The notes under the pieces: model-generated
Seen by the model: only the letters and a program-made list of their open reading frames with translations
Told to the model about the DNA's origin: nothing
The model's database searches: none
Assembly: GCA_963693365.1 (NCBI GenBank)
Contig: CAVNZM010000011.1
Coordinates: forward strand, 6,820,001 to 6,884,000
Length of the DNA stretch: 64,000 nucleotides
Origin: Amoebidium appalachense
Lineage: Eukaryota > Ichthyosporea
Reading direction: 5' to 3'
Made by a program: the position numbers and the translations under genes
Shown: positions 55,508-64,000 of the stretch, one piece after another
Position numbering within the stretch: position 1 is the first letter of the stretch
Layout of the letters: each line of letters starts with the position of its first letter

Positions 55508-56446
55508 ATGAAGATGCTTTCAACCATCGCTCTCTTCGCCACCCTCATGTGGTGCGCGGCAGCCGCTCCCATGGGCGGCCGCCAGGGTGCAGGAGCCCAA
55601 GGGGACCTCGCAGGCGCGGGCATGGGCAAGCCCGGCCGCGATGGTCCGGGCGGGATTATGGGCGGGCAAGATATGGGTTTTGGTTGGCCCATGCCCCTCA
55701 ACATCAGCAGCCAGTGTCTGGCCGCCATCAACACCACGTGCAGCGCATGCCCCGCACCCCCCACCGGTGCCCAAATGCAGCCGCCCTCTGGGGACGGTGC
55801 GCGCCGCGGGGACCGCGGGCCAGCACCGAGCAACAGCACGCAGGTGAACACGTGTTTCGAATGCATGCAGACAAACAGCGCCGCGCTGATTGCAGCCGGC
55901 TGCGACCACCTCAAGTGCCCTGCGGCCATGGCAGCCACGTGTCCGGACTGCCCACGTCCCGGCGCAAACGACAGCTGCCGTGCTCTGTGTGAAGCAAACC
56001 GCAACAGCACGGAATGCAGCGCCTGCCGCAGCAAGTGCCGTGCCTGCATCGACCAGAACACAGACGCCCTCATTGCAGCGGGCTGCAAGGCCCTTGCTTG
56101 CGCAAAAATCATCAACACCACCTGCCCCGACTGTGCCCCCACCGATGCATGCCGCGCTGCCTGCGACTCAAACCGCACCAGCAGCGAGTGCACAAAGTGC
56201 GGCAGCTGGCGCACGGCCTGTGCCACGTGTCTCACAAACAACAACGCAACCCTGGCCGCTGCAGGCTGCCCCCAGCCCCCCCAGGGCCCAAAGGGCGGCA
56301 ACTTCACGCTGGGTGGTGAAAAGGGAAAGGGTGGCATGGGTGGGGGTATGATGGGGCCTGGTGGAAAGGGTGGTAACCACACTGATAGTGTGGGTGGTGG
56401 GCGTGGGCGGCCCATGCAGGGCCAGAAGAAGGGGCAGTTATTATAA
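55508..56446 (+). CDS. Secreted cysteine-rich repeat protein, paralogue B, 312 aa
   Basis: A single exon. The signal peptide is MKMLSTIALFATLMWCAAAAP, with cleavage likely near AAA-PM. A Gly/Met-rich linker (about 21-65) precedes the cysteine core (about 66-270), which has three related units containing ALIAAGC, TCPDCP and ECSACRSKCRACID motifs and NRT/NST/NNNAT sequons. The tail is Gly-rich with repeated KGG and ends RGRPMQGQKKGQLL. It is the closest relative of paralogue A and the likely source of the 51.5-kb pseudogene. The start at 55508 is chosen over the upstream in-frame ATG because it begins the signal peptide and matches the sister genes. The even Cys spacing suggests disulfide-bonded modules. 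The function is unknown. Confidence 0.88.
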   Translation: MKMLSTIALFATLMWCAAAAPMGGRQGAGAQGDLAGAGMGKPGRDGPGGIMGGQDMGFGWPMPLNISSQCLAAINTTCSACPAPPTGAQMQPPSGDGARRGDRGPAPSNSTQVNTCFECMQTNSAALIAAGCDHLKCPAAMAATCPDCPRPGANDSCRALCEANRNSTECSACRSKCRACIDQNTDALIAAGCKALACAKIINTTCPDCAPTDACRAACDSNRTSSECTKCGSWRTACATCLTNNNATLAAAGCPQPPQGPKGGNFTLGGEKGKGGMGGGMMGPGGKGGNHTDSVGGGRGRPMQGQKKGQLL

Positions 56447-56619
56447 GGGATTAATTTGTGTTGGGGATATGCGCTTTCTATTCGCTGGTGTTGACCACCA
56501 CGAATTTGATTGGTTTTCGACGTTTTGCTCCACACATGATCAGAGCTTATTGTAAAGTAGCACCGGGCAGGCTGGCACTGTTACGGAAGTATAAATGAAT
56601 TTTTAAACCGTTAAAAGAT

Positions 56620-56625
56620 AATAAA
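56620..56625 (+). terminator. Poly(A) signal of paralogue B
   Basis: AATAAA 174 bases after the stop, just after the block CCGGGCAGGCTGGCACTG, which also occurs 3' of paralogue C. Confidence 0.55.
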
Positions 56626-56869
56626 GCGAAAACATGCATCTGTTATAACCAATTGCAAGCTTGTGACTTCTTTTCTGAGTGTACCACACTGTGAAGCTGA
56701 CGACCCGAAAGTACGTGAAAAATAAATCTGCCTAAAAGATTTAGAAACCCCCTTTAAAGCACAACTGCGTTGCGGCAGCTGGCGCTGCTGGGACATTCAG
56801 GCCAAGGCCTTACAATTTTCTTACATTATACACTTGACCTCCTTTTTCTTTTCTTTCTTTCTTGCTTGC

Positions 56870-57340
<471 letters not shown>

Positions 57341-57639
57341 AAAGAAAGCATACCACAAAGGGAGTTTCTTTTAGGAACGTTAACCCGAGTCGGGCAATAC
57401 CCGAAAGAGATTTACGCCTTATGTGATATGCATCAAACACTATTTTGCCCTGACCCCAAAAAAGGTGTATACATCATAATATCGGCCTAATTAATTTGAA
57501 GCAAGTTAAGATCACATCATGGATATTATAGCGGAAGCACGGTAAATTGGGAAATAAACACATAAAAGAAAGGCACTGCTAAAACTTTAAAATCGTATGA
57601 ACGGGCTGCGAGCAAATAAATATATATGGATGAGGAATA

Positions 57640-58200
<561 letters not shown>

Positions 58201-58204
58201 CACA

Positions 58205-59395
58205 ATTTTCTTAGTAGGGCATCTGGCTAGCTAGTATTATCATGCATACACGAGGCTTCGGTGTTTGAGCAATGCTTTTCACTGGTGACTTTCTTTCAAC
58301 AAAAACACTACTACACACCCACAAAACCGCACACACACACACGCACACACACACACACACATACGAGCGCACAAACGCACACGAAAACACACGCACTTAC
58401 AACGCTCGTCAGATACATGAAAGTTTGTGCGTGTTTGCGTGGATGTGTGTGTGCACGTGCACCGGGTGTGTAATACTTGCTATCTACTGGCCTCTGGCAG
58501 ATCTAGAAACCCAACCAATGGCAAGGATATCATATATACCAAACATACACTATATATATTCGGTGATATTGTGTGAATATCTGGATTATAAACTATATCA
58601 AACAAGATAACTTATACACAAAAAATACGTTTTCCTATCATTTTTACGGAGTTACTAATATAATATGTTACATAAAAGCTACATGTGTCGCCATTCAGTC
58701 AATCCGTGCAGGTCTGTGTTGACTGATGATGTAGGCCCTAGCTATTTTTAGCTGTTAGCTCATTGGGTTATTCCCTGACTTTTCCATTCCTGTCTAATCC
58801 AATCAGAACGTGCAGAATCGAATTATGTACAATTTTGAATTCCTGAGCAGTGAGCACGTTTGTGGGGCACGGTGAGTGACAGATTACGAATTTCCAAACC
58901 CCGGGAATCGATTTGTGGTTTGTGGGGTGCAGCGTGATGTTTCTTATTGACACGCGTGTAACGGGAGAGGGGGAGATGTACTGCTTATTCTATAAAGCAT
59001 GCGAATAATAGGTCGAAATTCCAGTTAAAATCAATATTAAGAAAAAACTTCTACAAGTGTATTGCGCAGCACATCATCATAACACAGAGCTTGGACTCAT
59101 GACTTCGGGCCTCAGGGTCCGAACAGATCCGTAGAGCCCAATGTATACTGGACGCCACCGGTCACGGTGACAGAAAGACCTAAACAGGCATAAGTAATTC
59201 ACATGCAAGTATGCTCACTAACCATCCTTGTAGCATGCTTAGGTACAAATTGTAGTAAAAAATAGCGCTATGGCGGTCATGTACACCTCAGGAAACCCTG
59301 ATACTACGTACAGTACTCAAAAATGGTGACCGTTGTTGCGGCGAAAAGGTGTTACTAAAAAAGCCACTTCTAAAAATAGATCTCGGAAATGGCGT
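58205..59395. other. Intergenic DNA upstream of paralogue C
   Basis: CA-rich patch at 58328-58400 and the duplicated block 58727-58812. No gene is supported. Confidence 0.6.
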
Positions 59396-59400
59396 GTTCT

Positions 59401-59435
59401 GATTGGTGGCATACATTTGTTCTCGGGTATATAAA
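59401..59435 (+). promoter_or_regulatory. CCAAT-TATA promoter of paralogue C
   Basis: GATTGGTGGCA at 59401 and TATATAAA at 59428: the same sequence and the same 27-base spacing as paralogue B. Confidence 0.8.
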
Positions 59436-59551
59436 TTTTGCGCGCCATCGTTAGTCCCACTAGTCTCTCAGTCAATCACTCGAGCTTCTTACATCGTAAA
59501 CCACTTCCTGAACCGTTCAAAATACACCACAAAAAGCGCTATATAGCAAAC

Positions 59552-60562
59552 ATGAAGAGGTTTTCATCCATCGCTCTCTTCGCCACCCTCATGTGGTGTG
59601 CGTCAGCCGCTCCCATGAGTGGCGGCCATAAGGGTTTAGGAGCCCAAGGGAACTCTACAAAACCCGGCCTCACACATGGAGGCCAAGGTGTGGGTGGAGC
59701 TCAAGGCGCCATTGGTGGCCACATGGTCATGCCCCTCAACATCAGCAGCAAGTGTCTGGCCGCCATCCACACCACGTGCAGTGCATGCCCCGCAGCACCC
59801 CCCACCAATACCACCACAAAGCCCGCTGCTGGCAAAGGGAACGGCACCCACCCCGAGGCCGCTGGCAACTACACCAAGGCTTGTTTCGAATGCATTCAGA
59901 CAAACAGCGACGCCCTGATTGCTGCCGGCTGCGACCACCTCAAGTGCCCTGCGGCCATGGCATCTACTTGCCCGGAATGCCCCTGGCCCCACTCAAACGA
60001 CAGCTGCCATGCGCTGTGTGCCGCTAACGGCAACAAAACCGAATGCAGCGCCTGCCGCAGCAAGTGCCGTGCCTGCATCGACCAGAACACAGACGCCCTC
60101 ATTGATGCCGGCTGCAAGGCCCTTGCTTGCGCAAAAGTCATCAACACCACCTGCCCTGACTGTGTCCCCACGGATGCATGCCGCGCCGCCTGCAAAGCGA
60201 ACCACACCAGCAGGGCGTGCGCACAGTGCCAAGCCAAACACACCGCCTGTGCCACATGCCTTACCGCAAACAACGCAACTCTAACCGCTGCCGGCTGCCC
60301 CCAGCCCTCTGAAAGCCTCGAGGGAGGCAAGCTTGTCTCGGGTGGTGCCCATGACGTGCACCCGGTTAAGGGCGGAAACTCCACTGTGAATGATGCAAGT
60401 CACCCGGCTAAGGGCGGAAACTCCACTGTGAATGATGCAAGTCACCCGGCTAAGGGCGGAAACTCCACTCTGAATAGTGCAAATCATGATCACCCGGCTA
60501 AGGGCGGAAACACCACGGTGAATGGTGCTAGTCACATGCTTAACTCCACTAATCATCATTGA
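59552..60562 (+). CDS. Secreted cysteine-rich repeat protein, paralogue C, 336 aa
   Basis: A single exon. Signal peptide MKRFSSIALFATLMWCASAA, then a Gly-rich linker, the three-unit cysteine core (CPAAMASTCPECPWP, ECSACRSKCRACIDQN, ACAKVINTTCPDC) and a different tail. Instead of the basic Gly-rich end of A and B, it carries four tandem 14-residue repeats (consensus HPAKGGNSTVNDAS), each with one NST/NTT glycosylation sequon, ending LNSTNHH. The tail repeats are encoded by a 42-bp tandem repeat (about 60360-60535). It is the most diverged family member. The start at 59552 is preferred over in-frame upstream codons because it opens the signal peptide and aligns with paralogue B. Function unknown; probably extracellular. 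Confidence 0.87.
   Translation: MKRFSSIALFATLMWCASAAPMSGGHKGLGAQGNSTKPGLTHGGQGVGGAQGAIGGHMVMPLNISSKCLAAIHTTCSACPAAPPTNTTTKPAAGKGNGTHPEAAGNYTKACFECIQTNSDALIAAGCDHLKCPAAMASTCPECPWPHSNDSCHALCAANGNKTECSACRSKCRACIDQNTDALIDAGCKALACAKVINTTCPDCVPTDACRAACKANHTSRACAQCQAKHTACATCLTANNATLTAAGCPQPSESLEGGKLVSGGAHDVHPVKGGNSTVNDASHPAKGGNSTVNDASHPAKGGNSTLNSANHDHPAKGGNTTVNGASHMLNSTNHH
60360..60535 (+). repeat. 42-bp coding tandem repeat
   Basis: Four units begin GTTAAGGGCGGAAACTCC or GCTAAGGGCGGAAAC. The first two are almost identical, the third carries a 6-bp insertion (CATGAT), and the fourth is diverged. Confidence 0.9.
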
Positions 60563-60869
60563 TGATATTAAACGTCTATGGATGGCATGGGTGGTGCTAG
60601 CAACGTCAGCAGAGCCACAGGGGGCATTGGTTTCTGTCGTCTGGATTGGTGCTTGAACGATTTCTTTCAATATATATTCGGCAGGTTTTATTATTGACGA
60701 TAAAATTTTAAAATTGGCTGATGATGACTCGATACGTGTAGGCGACGCTGTGAAAAGTACATGTGTTGCCCATACACGGTGAGATTTCAAAAATTGTTAA
60801 TGTTTGTAGAACAGAATAACCGGGCAGGCTGGCACTGTTACCTATAGGTCTCATCGATATTAAAGCAAC

Positions 60870-60875
60870 AATAAA
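60870..60875 (+). terminator. Possible poly(A) signal of paralogue C
   Basis: AATAAA about 310 bases after the stop, preceded by the shared 3' block CCGGGCAGGCTGGCACTG. Confidence 0.45.
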
Positions 60876-60969
60876 TTTTAAAGTGATACGTTGCAATTGG
60901 GGTTTAAATGCATCGTGATCGGGAGCCCTCATTATGAAGTGACATCGTGTTGATCAAATACTTTGCGAT

Positions 60970-61480
60970 TTTTAAATTTGAAATTGTGCGGGGGGAGGGG
61001 GGTTAGTAAATACGGGGGGGGGAAGGGAGGGGGGGAGGGGGGGGACCTGGGCAAGTGGGGTGGTGGGTCACGGAAGACGAGTGCCGCAGCAGGGGGAGGG
61101 GAGGGGGGAGAGGGGGGAAGGGTGAGTATGACCGTACGGCATAGCCTGAGTTTCAGGTGATCAAGGGGTCGTATTAGTTAGCCTCCATGTTTACGTTTTA
61201 GCAATGTACATATGTAAACTGCCGCTCAGAAAATTCTGTTACTGTTGTATTATCAGGTATCCGATATAGTCTCATGTACATGATGGCAGCCTATGGGATG
61301 TGTGGGTCCTCCCCTCCCCCCCCCCTCTCTGCTAGCCGGCTGGGCCCCCGCCAGGGGGAGACCCACCCATTCACGGTGGGTGGTGGGTCCAACCCCCCCC
61401 CCCCCCCCCCCCCTCCCCTCCTGCTAGCCGGGTGGATCCCGCCCACCGAAGCTAGTAGTTAAAATTCGTTACTATTCCCT
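60970..61480. other. Intergenic G-rich and C-rich patches
   Basis: G-rich DNA at 60988-61125. At 61297-61450 two copies of a C-rich block (CTGCTAGCCGG) flank GGTGGG/CCCACC motifs that could pair. No gene seen. Confidence 0.6.
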
Positions 61481-61549
61481 TCCCCGTTTCAAAATCAAGA
61501 ATCCCTTATCCACGTGTGTGTGCACGTCACGCTGTGTGGAGGGGTCACG

Positions 61550-61552
61550 GTG

Positions 61553-61608
<56 letters not shown>

Positions 61609-61793
61609 CTGTAAAGTGTGTGTCTGTGGCGTGTGTACCTAACATAGCGTGTAAGGTCTTCACACGGCGTGTCACGGTGTCTTCAATACCTACTAGTACA
61701 TGTCGGTGCACGTGTGTGCATGTGTGTGCATGCATGTGCCTGTGTACGGCGCGCGCTCGCGTGTGCGTGTCAAGGTGTCGGTGTGTGTGTGTG

Positions 61794-61831
<38 letters not shown>

Positions 61832-61870
61832 AAGTTGTCGGTGTGTGTGTGTGTGCGTGTGTGTATGTGT

Positions 61871-61911
<41 letters not shown>

Positions 61912-61996
61912 TGTGTTGAGGCACCGTGTGTGGTTGATTTTTCATTTTGACTTGCATTACGCGCACCACACACACACGTGTGTGCGGGCACATGCA

Positions 61997-62060
<64 letters not shown>
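61550..62060. repeat. (GT)n block facing (CA)n block
   Basis: (GT)n at 61553-61598, 61795-61828 and 61840-61916, then (CA)n at 61999-62056. The arms are complementary. Confidence 0.9.
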
Positions 62061-62341
62061 TCACGGAGAGAGAAAAGCTCGCTTGACTGGTTTTAAAGTT
62101 GGTAGTGTCAAGTGTAAAAGCCATCTACTTGTTTAATGTTAGTGAAGGCCCAGCCACCACCAATAGTTATAATCTCTTCACACGCTTGGATTCATACCAA
62201 CCAGCTCATACGCATATGACATATTGATTACAATGCACACTTGCTAAAACACACACGTACACCGCCTATACACACATGGAGAAATAGGAACTTGCAACTA
62301 TGATGGCAATCACCAATAGCACCACGGACATCCCCCCCCCC

Positions 62342-62372
<31 letters not shown>

Positions 62373-62659
62373 GCGAAAGTAAGCAATAAAGTATGGCCGT
62401 ATCTCATCTCATTAGAGAAAAGCTAAACAGATGGCTTTATCGGTCAAATAAAGCCAAAGCATTCATAACCATAAAGGGTAACTAAAAGTGCAACAAAAGG
62501 TTATAGCCAGGTCATTCGTTCACACTAGCTGCAGGGGTAAACTACACACCATTCATCAAACACGATTGGACGATAAAAAGTGTTGGTTATCCACCATCTA
62601 ATGATCATTCAGGACATTAAAAAAGAAGGGAAATGTGCAAGGCTTGGTCTGTGTGTGTG

Positions 62660-62715
62660 TGTGGGGGGGAGAGAGAGAGAGAGAAAGAGAGAGAAAGAGA
62701 GAAAGAGAGACAGAA

Positions 62716-62805
<90 letters not shown>

Positions 62806-62890
62806 ACACACACACAGAGAGAAAGAGTGTGTGTGTGTGTACGCAAGTGCACCCCTGCGTGGGCATGTGCGTGTGTTGTGTGTTTGCCGC

Positions 62891-62983
<93 letters not shown>
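62660..62983. repeat. (GA)n then C56-A35 composite
   Basis: GAGAAA/GA repeats at 62668-62800, GT at 62827-62840, 56 consecutive C (62893-62948) and 35 consecutive A (62949-62983). A separate C-to-T composite lies at 62332-62372. Confidence 0.95.
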
Positions 62984-62984
<1 letters not shown>

Positions 62985-63094
62985 AATCCCACACCCATAA
63001 CGACACCCCAACACGTTCACACCAAAAACGAATATGGAAAAAGGGAAGGGTATTTACAATTCTCATATTTACACATCCGTCCTCCAAACCCTCC

Positions 63095-63128
<34 letters not shown>

Positions 63129-63163
63129 CCCCCCCCTCCCCCCCCCCCCCTCCCCCCCCAAAA

Positions 63164-64000
63164 CTACACTTGCAATATCTTCCCTTTGCACTTGGAACAC
63201 CCATCCGACACGTCCAAAGTCCGTTTTTGTGTTTTCAATTTTACCCCTCGTTTCTCTTGCTCTCCCACGTTCACAACTCCTTCTCCATCCTTCTTTCCTT
63301 CAACCTTTCCGGTTGTCCCTAAACCAGGACTTTCCCCCCTTTCCACAGACCCCCCTCCCCTGCCGAAATTTTCCTGAACTCGCGCCCCAGATGTTCCAAA
63401 TTTCGAATTTGCTCCCTCCACTCCGGCCGATTTCGATTTCGGTGCGTCTCCACCATCGGCAGATCGTGCAGGGTCTACACTGGAATGCATTTGCGGAGGC
63501 GGTGCCGTGATTCCATTGGCTGCGGTGACTAAAGGGGCCATCTTATTGGTGGAATTGGTTTCAATATCATCAACCGGTGTCGAAGGGTTGGCAATGGCCA
63601 CACCGGAAATGGGTGGTTGCTTCAGCGGCAAAATGTTTTCATTGGCTCCCGTGCTTGCAAACGTGTGATTGGCTCCCGTAGATCTCGGGTCGATCCGATT
63701 GGACGAATTTGAATTCTCCGGCGGGGGAGCAGCCGCAAGAGCACGGCTCGTCTGGACCTGCAGAGGTTCGGAACGCGATACTGGGCCGGGGGGATACAAA
63801 TCGCTCGAAAACGAAATTTCACGCTCAGACGGAGCCGAAATATGCGCCTTCGGGTCTGAAATTTCCGCTCGGGGTGGTGGCTGTGCCTGCGGGGTCATCA
63901 TTTTCATCAAAATTTCGACATTTTCGTTCTGTTTTTTGTTTCCTCCATCGTTATTTCGTGAAGATGTGCTTGGTATTTGAGTAACGGCAGGTGGAGGTGT
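63164..64000 (-). CDS. Proline/serine-rich protein, 5' end outside the window
   Basis: On the minus strand a frame stays open from the right edge to a TAG at about 63164, at least 278 codons. The composition is Pro, Ser, Ala, Asn and Glu, with no cysteines until the end (CSKCKG). It is not a simple repeat, has varied codons, and reads like a disordered region (PPPAVTQIPSTSSRNNDG near the edge, AEISDPKAHISAPSEREI, VKLKTQKRTLDVSDG). There is no signal peptide or recognisable domain in the visible part. CAA|gtgtag at the 3' end could be a splice donor rather than the true terminus. I cannot assign a function. Confidence 0.5.
   Translation of the reverse strand, partial: TPPPAVTQIPSTSSRNNDGGNKKQNENVEILMKMMTPQAQPPPRAEISDPKAHISAPSEREISFSSDLYPPGPVSRSEPLQVQTSRALAAAPPPENSNSSNRIDPRSTGANHTFASTGANENILPLKQPPISGVAIANPSTPVDDIETNSTNKMAPLVTAANGITAPPPQMHSSVDPARSADGGDAPKSKSAGVEGANSKFGTSGARVQENFGRGGGSVERGESPGLGTTGKVEGKKDGEGVVNVGEQEKRGVKLKTQKRTLDVSDGCSKCKGKILQV

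Overview
This is a nuclear genomic window from a eukaryote, almost certainly a microbial one. Genes have GT-AG introns, TATA/CCAAT promoters and AATAAA poly(A) signals. One gene is a complex I accessory subunit, which implies a respiring mitochondrion. I cannot name the lineage. The non-coding DNA is unusual: very long C/G homopolymers (up to 73 G), (CA)n/(GT)n, (CT)n/(GA)n and CCCT tracts, which produce most of the apparent open reading frames. Only a small fraction of the window is coding.

Layout. About 0.95-4.6 kb (+): 3' part of a Tim17-family, NDUFA11-like complex I subunit. 6.0-10.3 kb: one doubtful small ORF, a secreted 258-aa protein and a two-exon 138-aa protein. 11.6-17.6 kb (+): six-exon RNA-binding protein (RRM plus hnRNP Q-type acidic domain). 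17.6-28.5 kb: gene-poor, with a secreted CX3C-rich protein at 22.2 kb, an orphan exon-like block at 18.0 kb and a decayed chromodomain-bearing Ty3/gypsy integrase (-) at 26.3-27.2 kb. 28.5-48.0 kb (+): 19-exon Na+/H+ exchanger, 700 aa; the exon phases close exactly. 49.3-60.6 kb: a cluster of cysteine-rich secreted paralogues (one -, two +) with two pseudogene pieces between them. 63.2-64 kb (-): a truncated proline/serine-rich ORF running off the right edge.

The most interesting signals are in the introns. (1) 'Exon-edge echoes': short degenerate copies of an exon's start or end, together with its splice site, lie in the neighbouring intron at seven exons of three unrelated genes. At exchanger exon 12 there are four acceptor-bearing copies plus two further remnants, and at exon 16 three; most of these read in frame to an early stop, like decoy or poison exons. 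(2) Two intronic repeat families, always in sense orientation, whose copies end in a poly(C) tail; the longer one has a conserved hairpin. (3) Two short inverted-repeat transposons in adjacent exchanger introns. (4) (CA)n tracts that directly form 3' splice sites, often with (GT)n just after donors.

The genes do not form an obvious pathway. The only functional cluster is the secreted paralogue array, whose members share a GATTGG-27/29-TATATAAA promoter module and flanking blocks, indicating duplication of units of at least 2 kb.
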